A stretch of 64,000 nucleotides of DNA from Cyanobacterium sp. Dongsha4 (GCF_036345015.1 NZ_CP084098.1:3237326-3301325); one strand, 5' to 3'. Shown: positions 11,207 to 19,084, numbered from the stretch's first letter. The notes: generated by a model not told the origin, from the letters alone. A program made the numbers and translations.

Positions 11207-11233
11207 AACCTGAGTTTTGCTTTGAGAATATCG
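11207..11233 (+). repeat. Dispersed repeat, AACCTSAGTT family
   Basis: AACCTGAGTTTTGCTTTGAG followed by AATATCG, immediately after the metal ATPase. It is one of at least six copies in the window (15705, 22871-23133, 23829, 52161, 61708). No inverted partner end is obvious for this copy. Confidence 0.6.
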
Positions 11234-11432
11234 AATAAGGACAGGTTTCGGGTTTTCAGGTGTCAAATGAGATGCTTATAAATGACCTTAGTTTTGATTC
11301 TATCTTTGTCAAACAATAAATAAAACTTATCTAAACCTAAGCAAACTTCTATTTATATTATATTGCTATAAACAAAAAATATTATTAGACTAATAATAGT
11401 TAAGTAAAGCTAATTAATCAGGTAGAAAGATA

Positions 11433-11720
11433 ATGTTTAACTTTAATTTGTTAGTTTTGATGAATTCCCCCTTTAATTTTATTAAGAAAAGATTAGAAAA
11501 TTTAGAAATTAGCACTAAAGAAACTGCAGAAAAAATAGTTAATTTAATTCCTAATACTTGCCCTTTTGCTAGGGAAATTAGACTTTTTAACCGTTCCATC
11601 TTTAAAATTCCACCTTTGTGTAAATTAAATCCCTTTTATGAAGATTTAATGATGTTACGTTTTAGAGCATTATCTTTTTTGTGTGAAATGGGAGAAGATA
11701 TAACTCCTTATTGTCAATAA
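11433..11720 (+). CDS. Mo-dependent nitrogenase C-terminal-like protein (PF06967 type)
   Basis: A 95-residue protein of a cyanobacterial family named after a domain once noted beside nitrogenase. Its hallmark is the C-terminal stretch CPFAREIRLF, IPPLCKLNPFYE, LRFRALSFL and the end GEDITPYC. Several conserved cysteines are visible. The biochemical role is unknown; no nitrogen-fixation gene is present here, so the name should not be read as function. A second possible start, ATG at 11460, would remove nine residues. It sits between metal-handling genes, which may be coincidental. Confidence 0.8.
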   Translation: MFNFNLLVLMNSPFNFIKKRLENLEISTKETAEKIVNLIPNTCPFAREIRLFNRSIFKIPPLCKLNPFYEDLMMLRFRALSFLCEMGEDITPYCQ

Positions 11721-11782
11721 AATATCTCTTTTTTCTCTAATCAATGTTTACTAATGAAATTATCAAAAGATAAGAAAAAATT

Positions 11783-11953
11783 ATGCAAATATGTAAAACC
11801 TGTAAAGGTTCAGGGGTTAAGTTGGTCAAAACTTCCACACCTACTTATAAGGGTGTTGTTGAATATTATCCAGAAAAATGTCTGGATTGTAACGGTAAGG
11901 GGTACATTTTATCATCACCTTCATCAACCAAATGTTTAACCGTTAATCATTAA
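11783..11953 (+). CDS. Small DnaJ-type zinc-finger protein
   Basis: A 56-residue open frame with two CxxCxGxG-like motifs, CKTCKGSG near residues 4-11 and CLDCNGKG near 33-40, the pattern of a DnaJ/chaperone-type zinc ribbon with four cysteines for one zinc. It is not the longer frame at the same place, which shows no motif. Its last 18 bases overlap, tail to tail, the end of the multicopper oxidase gene. It lies 62 bases after the nitrogenase-C-like gene and could be co-transcribed. Function unknown; similar mini zinc-finger proteins are known in cyanobacteria. Confidence 0.65.
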   Translation: MQICKTCKGSGVKLVKTSTPTYKGVVEYYPEKCLDCNGKGYILSSPSSTKCLTVNH

Positions 11954-13405
11954 ATTGCCCATCATACCTAAATCTTCATGGTCTAAAATATGGCAATGAT
12001 AGACTGTTTTACCAACAAAGTCACGAAAAGCAATACGAATACGCACCGTTTCACCCGTTTTTACTAATACCGTATCTCGCCAAGCCAGTAAATCTTCTGG
12101 TTTTCCGTTACGACTGATAACTTGAAAAGCATTATTATGAATGTGAAGAGGATGATCCATTACTCCTGTATTGATGATTTCCCAATCTTCTACGGTATTG
12201 ACTCTTACTTGTGTATGGATGCGATCGCTTCTATAAGCCAAACCATTAATTAGAAAAGCCATACCCACACTGGGATTCATCCCGTGATTGAGTTCAAAGG
12301 TTCTTACAGTTTGAGGTTCAGGTAAAGGAGAAACCGCCACTAATTCATTGGGGATAGAAGAAGATTGCCCAGAAGATTCATAATTAACCGTAGCTAATAC
12401 CATCGGAGTGTTATCCCTACTATCTCCGTTTCTCATGCCCATACCGCCCATCATACCTACACCGCCCATCATGCCCATGCCGCCACGATTATAAGGTAAA
12501 TTTAACAAACGATATTCCTTTGCAGGTTGATTACCCTTAATTAAAACTTCCGCACGTTGCCCCGGCGTTAATAGTAATTCCTTAACCTCTATGGGCTTAT
12601 TTAAACCTCCACCATCAGTAGCAATTTGATAAAAAGAGTGATTTTCCAACGCTAAACGATAAAAACGAGAGGGAGAAGCATTGAGAATACGTAAACGTAA
12701 TAATCCTGTTTCTGGAAAAGAAATACGGGGATTCACTTGCCCATTGACAGTAATAATATTACCCTCCCTTCCTGTCATTAAAGACATATGAGCAGAATTA
12801 GCAACTCTACCATTACTATCTACAGCAAAATCTTGTAATACCAAAAATTCTTCCTTAGCACTTTTGATTTCAGGAATTTCATCTAAATCCCCTCGTACAA
12901 TAAATAAACCTGCTAAACCACCAAATAATTGTTCAGCCACAAAACCATGAAGATGAGGGTGATACCAAAAAGTTCCCGAAAGGTGATTATTAGGTATTTG
13001 AAATTGATAAGTTACTTTTTCTTTGGGCTTAATGTGAAGAAAAACATTGTCTGCATTACCCTGAATGGGAATATGTAAGCCATGATAGTGAATATTTGTT
13101 GGTTGAGAGAGACTGTTAGTAAAGTGAATACGAACTTTATCTCCGGGTTTTACTTCCAAGCGAGGTGCTGGAATTTTGCCATTATAAGTAAGTAAAGAAG
13201 CCTTGGTATTTCCTATGTTAACGAGATTCTCTTTGGCTTCTAAGTCTAACTCTAATAAACCATTAGAGCTTTTATAAACATCGAAAACATTAGAAGAAGG
13301 TAAGGGTTGACTGGAAATATTCTGATTAAATTTGTTAGTAAAGAAAATAGTACCGACACTAGCCGTACCAAATAAAATCAACTGACGACGATTTATTTTA
13401 ACCAT
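11936..13405 (-). CDS. Multicopper oxidase (laccase/CueO-like)
   Basis: A 489-residue three-cupredoxin-domain oxidase probably acting in the periplasm. The N terminus has an RRQLILFG stretch before a hydrophobic segment, compatible with Tat export of a folded copper enzyme. All four copper-site motifs are visible: HYHGLHI near residue 107, WYHPHLHG near 147, HPLHIHN near 416, and HCHILDHEDLGMM at the C terminus. A Met-rich loop (GGMGMMGGVGMM) lies before the third domain, as in cuprous oxidases such as CueO. It follows the DUF411 gene by 39 bases on the same strand; together they look like a copper-tolerance operon. Confidence 0.93.
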   Translation of the reverse strand: MVKINRRQLILFGTASVGTIFFTNKFNQNISSQPLPSSNVFDVYKSSNGLLELDLEAKENLVNIGNTKASLLTYNGKIPAPRLEVKPGDKVRIHFTNSLSQPTNIHYHGLHIPIQGNADNVFLHIKPKEKVTYQFQIPNNHLSGTFWYHPHLHGFVAEQLFGGLAGLFIVRGDLDEIPEIKSAKEEFLVLQDFAVDSNGRVANSAHMSLMTGREGNIITVNGQVNPRISFPETGLLRLRILNASPSRFYRLALENHSFYQIATDGGGLNKPIEVKELLLTPGQRAEVLIKGNQPAKEYRLLNLPYNRGGMGMMGGVGMMGGMGMRNGDSRDNTPMVLATVNYESSGQSSSIPNELVAVSPLPEPQTVRTFELNHGMNPSVGMAFLINGLAYRSDRIHTQVRVNTVEDWEIINTGVMDHPLHIHNNAFQVISRNGKPEDLLAWRDTVLVKTGETVRIRIAFRDFVGKTVYHCHILDHEDLGMMGNLMING

Positions 13406-13444
13406 GACTTAATTATTCCGAAATTCTGATAATATAACTTTTGG

Positions 13445-14002
13445 TTAATAGGAATGATAGTTTTTAAATACCTGCACTTCTCCTTTTTTATTGAAAGCTA
13501 AGACTTGAAAAGGTTGTTTGATGTTTTGTGCTTCCATTCCGGGAGTTCCAATAGGCATGGCAGGTACAGCTAAACCAGAAAATTGAGACTTTGTGGATAG
13601 AAAACTTTTAATGTCATCGGCGGGAATATGTCCTTCCATTGCGTAACCGTCAATAATAGCTGTATGACAGGATGTTAATTCTGTAGGAATTTTATACTTT
13701 TGTTTGATCGATTCTAAGTCATTAGTTTTTATATCTTTAACGATAAAACCATGTTTTCTGGCGTGTTCTATCCAGCCACCGCAACAACCACAATTGGGAC
13801 TCCGATAGACGGTCATTTTTCTAACTCCTGAGTAAGAAGGCTTTGTTTCTCTATCCCAAACGCTCTTTATTATTGAATTGTTGACAACTTCATCAGCATT
13901 AGCAATGTTAAGGGGAGTGACATAAAATAAACCTCCTAAAAGTAAAGAAAACATTGATAAAAGACTTGAAGCGAGAATAATTTTAGTAGAAAACTTAAGC
14001 AT
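13445..14002 (-). CDS. DUF411 metal-binding protein
   Basis: A 185-residue exported protein of the DUF411 (CopG-like) family, commonly linked to copper resistance. After a signal-like hydrophobic stretch, the core has SPNCGCCGGW near residue 69 (three cysteines), LTSCHTA near 110 and GHIPADDI, the family signature. The tail reads GLAVPAMPIGTPGME, also typical. It is first in a two-gene unit with the multicopper oxidase. The promoter region upstream carries a MerR-type dyad. Role in copper binding or delivery is from family knowledge and context, not shown directly. Confidence 0.9.
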   Translation of the reverse strand: MLKFSTKIILASSLLSMFSLLLGGLFYVTPLNIANADEVVNNSIIKSVWDRETKPSYSGVRKMTVYRSPNCGCCGGWIEHARKHGFIVKDIKTNDLESIKQKYKIPTELTSCHTAIIDGYAMEGHIPADDIKSFLSTKSQFSGLAVPAMPIGTPGMEAQNIKQPFQVLAFNKKGEVQVFKNYHSY

Positions 14003-14049
14003 AATCAGTTCAATTCCAATTCACTAAAGGAAAAAATAGTTCTATTTAT

Positions 14050-14081
14050 ACGTTAAACCTTCTAGTAGGCTAGAGAGTCAA
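14050..14081 (-). promoter_or_regulatory. MerR-family-type promoter/operator for DUF411-multicopper oxidase
   Basis: Reading leftward, a TTGACT -35 box (14081-14076) and a TAACGT -10-like box (14055-14050) are separated by 20 bases, longer than usual as in MerR-activated promoters. Between them lies the dyad ACTCTCTAG-CCTA-CTAGAAGGT (22 bp, 7 of 9 positions paired), the same geometry as ZntR/CueR sites. The regulator gene is not in the window. Confidence 0.55.
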
Positions 14082-14208
14082 TTACTTTTAAGCTAGTTTA
14101 CAGGTTTACTGTTTAGGTTTGGGTAGAGGGTAATTAAGATTTAAGAATAGATTTGAGTTTGGGATAAAATAAATGGTTAAAAATTAAGTATTATTTGTTA
14201 CGAAATTA

Positions 14209-15162
14209 ATGCACGTACATAATTTAGAACAATGGCAACATTCTCATGATTTTCTGATAAATCAGGAAAAATCGGAGAAAAAAACCCAGATAGTGATGAT
14301 TTTGACGGCAATAACCATGGTGGTGGAGATTATTACGGGTTTACTGTTCGGTTCGATCGCACTTTTGGCGGATGGTTGGCACATGGCGACTCATGTTGGT
14401 GCTTTTGCTATCACTTTATTTACTTATCGATATGCGAGAAAAAATGTTAATAATCCTAAATTTACTTTTGGTACAGGTAAGGTAAATGTACTAGGAGGGT
14501 TTGCTAGTGCCGTGGCGTTAGGGGTAATTGCTTTAGTTATGGCGTTAGAGTCGGGAATGCGTCTATTTGAACCACGTCCGATATATTTTAATCAGGCCAT
14601 TGCAGTGGCAATTATTGGTTTGATCGTTAATTTAGTTAGTGCTTGGTTACTACAAGACGATCACCATCATCATGATCATCATACCCATGAACATCATCAC
14701 CATCAAGATCATAATCTTCAAGCGGCTTATGTACACGTTTTGGCAGATGCTTTAACTTCTATCCTCGCAATTGTTGCTTTGTTTGGAGGCAAAATTTGGG
14801 GTTGGATTTGGCTTGATGCAATTATGGGTTTTGTCGGTGCAGGGGTGATTACAAAATGGGCTTATCATCTCATTAAAGATACTAGCTCAATTTTATTAGA
14901 TGGAACTGCGGATCAAAAAACTCGCCTAGCGGTAATTAATGCTATTGAAGGGGATGCGGATAATCGGGTGGTTGACTTGCACCTATGGTATTTAAGTCAA
15001 AATAGTGTAGCTGTGATGATTTCTATTGTTACCCATGAGATGCGATCGCCCAACTATTATAAAAATCTCCTTAAACATATTCCTTCTTTGACTCATATTT
15101 CTGTGGAAGTTAATCCCTGCGAAGGAGAGCCTTGCATCAAGTATGACCTCAGTTTAGTCTAA
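14209..15162 (+). CDS. dmeF: CDF-family cation efflux protein, DmeF type
   Basis: Cation diffusion facilitator that exports divalent metals (Co/Ni in characterised DmeF) by proton antiport. The 317-residue protein begins MHVHNLEQWQHSHDF, the N-terminal signature of DmeF. It has about six membrane segments, with the first metal-site motif in ALLADGWHMATH near residue 58 and the second in HVLADALTS near 177. A long His/Asp loop (residues about 147-168) separates the two halves. The C-terminal cytosolic domain ends CEGEPCIKYDLS. It is divergent from the copper genes across 206 bases. Co/Ni specificity is from the family. Confidence 0.9.
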   Translation: MHVHNLEQWQHSHDFLINQEKSEKKTQIVMILTAITMVVEIITGLLFGSIALLADGWHMATHVGAFAITLFTYRYARKNVNNPKFTFGTGKVNVLGGFASAVALGVIALVMALESGMRLFEPRPIYFNQAIAVAIIGLIVNLVSAWLLQDDHHHHDHHTHEHHHHQDHNLQAAYVHVLADALTSILAIVALFGGKIWGWIWLDAIMGFVGAGVITKWAYHLIKDTSSILLDGTADQKTRLAVINAIEGDADNRVVDLHLWYLSQNSVAVMISIVTHEMRSPNYYKNLLKHIPSLTHISVEVNPCEGEPCIKYDLSLV

Positions 15163-15220
15163 CATTCATAAAAATTCTCTTCAACCTCCATTGCCCATTG
15201 CCTATTCACAATTGACAATA

Positions 15221-15532
15221 TTAAGTTCTATTATCAATCATTTTAAGAGTCCAAAAAACCACTAAGCCAATAATCATGTAACCTAAAACTATTAGAGAAG
15301 GAGTAAGTCTATCTAGGATTTTATCTGAATCTGAAAATGTGGCAATACCCACCAGAAAATATGCGAAAAAACTAATTATCAACCAAAATAACAATAATAT
15401 GAAGGATAGCAAAAATGGAATGATTTGATGAGAAGAAAGTTTTAAACCTATAATGTACAGACCGAAGAATATGTTGCTCAAAAAGGCAAAAATTCCTCCA
15501 GATAAAGAAATTAAGTGTATCAGTCTAAACAT
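15221..15532 (-). CDS. Hypothetical three-helix membrane protein
   Basis: I do not recognise this 103-residue protein. It has three predicted membrane segments (about residues 5-30, 38-65 and 80-97) and short polar loops, one with DSDKILDRLTP. It is convergent with dmeF, 58 bases away, and no clear operon partner exists. Composition is like that of other small cyanobacterial inner-membrane proteins. Whether it is expressed cannot be judged from sequence. Confidence 0.55.
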   Translation of the reverse strand: MFRLIHLISLSGGIFAFLSNIFFGLYIIGLKLSSHQIIPFLLSFILLLFWLIISFFAYFLVGIATFSDSDKILDRLTPSLIVLGYMIIGLVVFWTLKMIDNRT

Positions 15533-16123
15533 ATAAGAACCTTGAATAATTTAATTTTGACCTAATTTTAAGTATCGGTACTCTAACATTAATAGACATC
15601 GATCGAATTTAAGCTAAAAATCAATTCTTATTTAGAAAAAATAAATATTAACCCTGTTCTCTGCCGCCTGATTTAAAAGTTTGATATAAAGTCAAGGTAA
15701 TCTTAACCTCAGTTTGGTTTAAGAATATCGGGTAAGTATCAGGTTGTTGGAAAATTAGGGAGAAACGAGTTCGGAGAGTTCGCACCTTTGGCTCTTACAC
15801 TCCCCTCGGTAGTGAACGGGGTTTTGAATTCTTAATTATCAACTATTTACCTTTGCCCCTTGCCCTTTGCCCTTTTCCCTATCACTCATAGATAAAAATT
15901 TATCCCGAACTCAGGTTAATCTTAATTTCAACTTTCTACATATTTCTTTTTTGGTTGACAATCTTTATTAAAATAAAGCAATTGGTAACTAAAAGTTGAC
16001 AATATAAATTGAGAGAGAATAAAATCAAAAGACTTCTTGCTTTGTCTAGGGAGAGGCAAAAGTTATAAAAATCGACTATTTTCCTGTAGAAATAGATCTA
16101 AAGACTATTTGAGATGAAAAAAT
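15533..16123. other. Long intergenic region made of dispersed repeats
   Basis: No gene is seen in 591 bases. The centre (15705-15917) is a MITE-like unit described separately. The flanks are plain AT-rich DNA, including the likely ruvC promoter in the last 150 bases. Confidence 0.55.
15705..15917. repeat. MITE-like element with inverted ends
   Basis: The left end AACCTCAGTTTGG and the right end, read inverted, AACCTGAGTTCGGG form imperfect terminal inverted repeats about 210 bases apart, both preceded outward by AATCTT/AAGATT. Inside are TATCAGGTTG, a TACACTCCCC..GTGAACGGGG module and a CCTTTGCCCTTGCCC run that recur elsewhere in the window. Confidence 0.55.
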
Positions 16124-16606
16124 ATGATTTGGTTAGGAATTGATCCGGGATTAGCGATTATTGGTTGGGCGATTTTGTCAGGAGATGAAACTTGTTTACC
16201 AGAAATTATCGAGTATGGAATTATTGAAACCAGTAAAAATATAACAACAGGAGAGCGTTTAGCGGAAATAGAGACAGATTTTGTTAGTATTATTAATGAA
16301 TTTCAACCAGAAGGGATTGCTATTGAAATGCCTTTTTTTAACCGTCAAATTAAGGCGGCAGGAGGAGTCTTACAGGCTTTAGGGGTTATTAATTTGGTTT
16401 GTTTTCGAGATGCTCATTTGACTCCTATTTTTCTTCATCAGTCTAGTTGGAAAGCTCATTTAGGTAATGGTAGAGCAAAAAAAGCAGAAATTGCTTCTAC
16501 CTTACAACAGTTATTTGATTTACCTGATTTACCTATTGATGATAGTGTTGATGCGATCGCGATCGCATATAGTGCTTGTTGTGGTTTAAGGAATATGATT
16601 GATTAA
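16124..16606 (+). CDS. ruvC: Crossover junction endodeoxyribonuclease RuvC
   Basis: Cuts Holliday junctions symmetrically during recombination repair. The 160-residue protein keeps the four acidic catalytic residues of the RNase H fold: Asp7 in GIDPG, Glu68 in AIEMPFF, and Asp140/Asp143 in IDDSVDAIAIAY, matching E. coli positions 7, 66, 138 and 141. It is slightly shorter than E. coli RuvC at the C terminus. The usual FFGKN loop is changed to FFNRQ, as expected for the divergent cyanobacterial branch. It stands alone, without ruvA or ruvB. A double HIP1 site lies within the last codons. Confidence 0.93.
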   Translation: MIWLGIDPGLAIIGWAILSGDETCLPEIIEYGIIETSKNITTGERLAEIETDFVSIINEFQPEGIAIEMPFFNRQIKAAGGVLQALGVINLVCFRDAHLTPIFLHQSSWKAHLGNGRAKKAEIASTLQQLFDLPDLPIDDSVDAIAIAYSACCGLRNMID

Positions 16607-16645
16607 GTATTGTCATTTTTTCTTCCCCCTTCTGAAATTCAAATT

Positions 16646-16683
16646 GAGAGTATCAATTAGGTAATGTTATGATATAGACTGAT
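16646..16683 (+). mobile_element. IS1-family terminal repeat (left of psb27)
   Basis: A 38-bp sequence starting GAGAGTATCAATTAGGTAAT, identical apart from one base to the inverted sequence at 17627-17664 and close to the end of the IS1-family copy near 57061. The remainder of the IS is missing on this side. Confidence 0.8.
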
Positions 16684-16784
16684 TTTGCTTTTCTAAAATG
16701 AAACAGCCCTGCCCTTGTAAGGGGGATAAAGGGGGGTTTGCCCCTTGCCCTTTAAACTTAAACTTTTCCTAATTTGTAATTGAA

Positions 16785-17192
16785 TTAATAACCTTTTTTA
16801 ATAGCAAATTCTACTTGTTTAAATTCTTGTAAAAGACGTTTTTTCAACTTTTCAGGCATCGGGCGATTTCCATAAGAAGTATAATAACCTGCTAAAGAAT
16901 TGAGGGCGGTTTGCATAGTGGTAAAAGACTTTAAACCGCTATATTTATTATTTTTACGGTAGCGAGAAACGTAATCATTAATCTGTTTACGGGCAAGGGT
17001 TTGATTTTCTCTTTTTACTTCAATAGAAGCGTCTGCAGGTGTTTCAATAACCTGGGTTAAACTTTCAATAACGGTTAAAGTATCGTCAGTGTATTTACCT
17101 GTAAGTGCGATCGCACCTTGACTAAAACTAAATAAAGCAATAGTAACAATTAAAACTAAAGAGATTATTTTACGTAGATATGATTTAATCAT
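16785..17192 (-). CDS. psb27: Photosystem II assembly protein Psb27
   Basis: Psb27 is a small lumenal protein that binds CP43 in assembling photosystem II before the manganese cluster forms. The 135-residue protein has an N-terminal signal sequence and a mature four-helix part with TGKYTDDTL, INDYVSRYR, SFTTMQTALNSLAGYYTSYG and EKLKKRLLQEFKQ, all diagnostic. Cyanobacterial Psb27 is usually a lipoprotein, but the signal peptide here ends SFSQGAIALTG with no cysteine anywhere in it, so lipid attachment seems lost; cleavage after AIA is plausible. The GAIA codons are a HIP1 site. The gene lies between inverted IS1-family ends. Confidence 0.93.
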   Translation of the reverse strand: MIKSYLRKIISLVLIVTIALFSFSQGAIALTGKYTDDTLTVIESLTQVIETPADASIEVKRENQTLARKQINDYVSRYRKNNKYSGLKSFTTMQTALNSLAGYYTSYGNRPMPEKLKKRLLQEFKQVEFAIKKGY

Positions 17193-17426
17193 GATTATGG
17201 GAAATTGTGTTTTATCCCTTAAAATTTTATCTCAATTATGACCATCTTCACGGTAATAGTTTTCCAAAAAAAAGCTAAAAGGCATTTACTTAAATTTTTA
17301 CGAACAAGTCTAGCAAAGTGAGGAGAAAGGGAGATAAGAAGAGGAATTGGGGTGTTAGAGCATCTGTTAGAAGTTAGATAAATGAACAAAAAGTCAAAAT
17401 AAAAGCAATAAAAGTTAATAAATAAT

Positions 17427-17664
17427 AGACATTCCACTGCAATACAGAATTACTGTTTCTAGTTTCATCCACATAGGTTTACCTCGCTCGATCTTATCAG
17501 TAGTGAACTGATAGTTACAGTGCTTACATTTAAACCTTTGTTGACCACGAGCAAAACCGTTTTTGATGATTTTAGTATTATGACGTCGAGGGCATTGATG
17601 AGACATGGTTAATTAATGATGATAGGATCAGTTTATATCATAACATTACCTAATTGATACTCTC
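17427..17664 (-). mobile_element. IS1-family fragment (5' end of transposase, terminal repeat)
   Basis: A truncated copy of the same IS as at 56283-57061. It holds the terminal repeat (17627-17664) and, at 17606-17427, the start of the InsA-like zinc-finger protein (MSHQCPRRHN, then FKCKHCNYQF). The match to the other copy stops abruptly at 17427 after about 60 codons. One cysteine of the first CxxC is changed to Arg, so the fragment is inactive. Confidence 0.8.
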
Positions 17665-17886
17665 CAAGAGAATAAACATTTTAAAATACAGTCAACCTCA
17701 AAAAAAACTATCAAAGCAGATTTACAAGAATTAGTGAAATTGATCGCAGAAAAACAAGTTAATATTAATTTTCCCATCACCTTAACGAAAGCAATACAGG
17801 AAAAATTAGGCAATAATTTAAAGGAAATAGAGATTCAATCAGAAACCTCGCAATATTATTCTTTAAAAGAAAAATTACCAGAATAA
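17665..17886 (+). pseudogene. 3' remnant of a hypothetical gene cut by the IS end
   Basis: An open frame of 73 codons without a start codon begins exactly at the outer IS1-family boundary and ends at TAA 17884-17886, ten bases before lhgO. The residues (KADLQELVKLIAEKQ, then INFPITLTKAIQEKLG) look like real protein rather than chance. I do not recognise the family. The likely reading is the tail of a gene whose front was lost upon IS insertion. Confidence 0.5.
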
Positions 17887-17896
17887 CAACTTAAAC

Positions 17897-19084
17897 ATGA
17901 CTTACGATATAGCAATTATAGGGGGAGGCATAGTTGGTTTAGCCACTGCCATGAATTTACAACAAAAATATCCTCAGAAAAAAATTATCCTTGTAGAAAA
18001 AGAAAATCATTATGCAACCCATCAAACTGGCCACAATAGCGGAGTTATTCATTCGGGAGTTTACTATCAACCCGGTAGCTACAAAGCAAAGTTAACCACT
18101 CAAGGAAATCGAGCCTTAGTTGAATTTTGTCAAACCCACAATATCAAATATGATGTCTGTGGAAAATTAATCGTTGCCTGTAAAGAAAAAGAATTATCTC
18201 AATTAGAAAATCTCTATCAACGAGGATTACAAAACGGCATTGCCGTCACTAAAATTTCAAGGGAAGAAGCTAGAGAAATTGAACCTTATGTTAATTGTAT
18301 TCAAGCCATAAAAGTACCTACTGCAGGGATTGTTGACTATAAGGAAGTAGCAAAAAAATACGCAGAAATATTCTGTGATAGTGGTGGGGAGATTCGCTTA
18401 AATACAAAAGTTGTTAATCTTAAATATCAAAATTCTCAACATATTATCATCACAAATCAAGGGGAAATAACCTCAAAATATCTAGTTAATTGTGCAGGGT
18501 TATACAGTGACAAAATCGCTATATTAGGTGGTGTCAATCCAGAAATGAAAATTATCCCTTTTAGGGGAGAATACTATGAGTTAAAGCCCGAAAAAAGGTA
18601 TTTAGTTAAACATTTAATCTACCCTGTGCCTAATCCAGATTTTCCCTTTTTGGGAGTGCATTTCACCCGTTTAGTTGACGGCAATATTCACGCAGGCCCC
18701 AACGCCGTATTGTCATTAAAACGAGAAGGATACAAAAAAACAGATTTTGCTTTGGGAGAATTTTGGGAAACTATTACTTACTCAGGATTATGGAAATTAG
18801 CGAGTAAATACTATGAAGAAGGAATAGAGGAAATTATCCGCTCATTTAGTAAAACAGCTTTTGTTAGGAGTTTACAAACCCTAATTCCTGAAGTACAAGA
18901 AAATGATATTATTCCCTCTCCTGCAGGGGTAAGGGCGCAAGCATTAAATCAAGATGGTACTTTAGTACAAGATTTTGCTTTATTACCGACAGAAAATGCT
19001 CTTCATGTTTGTAATGCTCCCTCTCCTGCGGCTACGGCATCTTTAAAAATCGGAGAAGTCATTTCTCAGAATGTCGCTTTTTGA
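17897..19084 (+). CDS. lhgO: L-2-hydroxyglutarate oxidase (LhgO)
   Basis: FAD-dependent oxidoreductase of the DAO family that oxidises L-2-hydroxyglutarate to 2-oxoglutarate at the membrane. The 395-residue protein has the dinucleotide-binding GGGIVG at residues 9-14, the glutamate EKE about residue 35 that binds FAD ribose, and the family signature QTGHNSGVIHSGVYY near 48-62. PSPAGVRAQ near residue 332 and PSPAATASL near the end close the FAD site. Length is normal. The remnant gene ends only ten bases upstream, so lhgO may once have been second in an operon. Confidence 0.92.
   Translation: MTYDIAIIGGGIVGLATAMNLQQKYPQKKIILVEKENHYATHQTGHNSGVIHSGVYYQPGSYKAKLTTQGNRALVEFCQTHNIKYDVCGKLIVACKEKELSQLENLYQRGLQNGIAVTKISREEAREIEPYVNCIQAIKVPTAGIVDYKEVAKKYAEIFCDSGGEIRLNTKVVNLKYQNSQHIIITNQGEITSKYLVNCAGLYSDKIAILGGVNPEMKIIPFRGEYYELKPEKRYLVKHLIYPVPNPDFPFLGVHFTRLVDGNIHAGPNAVLSLKREGYKKTDFALGEFWETITYSGLWKLASKYYEEGIEEIIRSFSKTAFVRSLQTLIPEVQENDIIPSPAGVRAQALNQDGTLVQDFALLPTENALHVCNAPSPAATASLKIGEVISQNVAF

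Noticed and set aside
11754-11939. 61-codon frame over the small zinc-finger gene
   Set aside because: The alternative frame at 11783-11953 has two CxxCxGxG motifs, whereas this one has no protein-like features.
17219-17437. 72-codon minus-strand frame between psb27 and the IS fragment
   Set aside because: No recognisable motif, odd Phe/Tyr-rich composition, and it reaches into the IS1-family fragment; probably chance.
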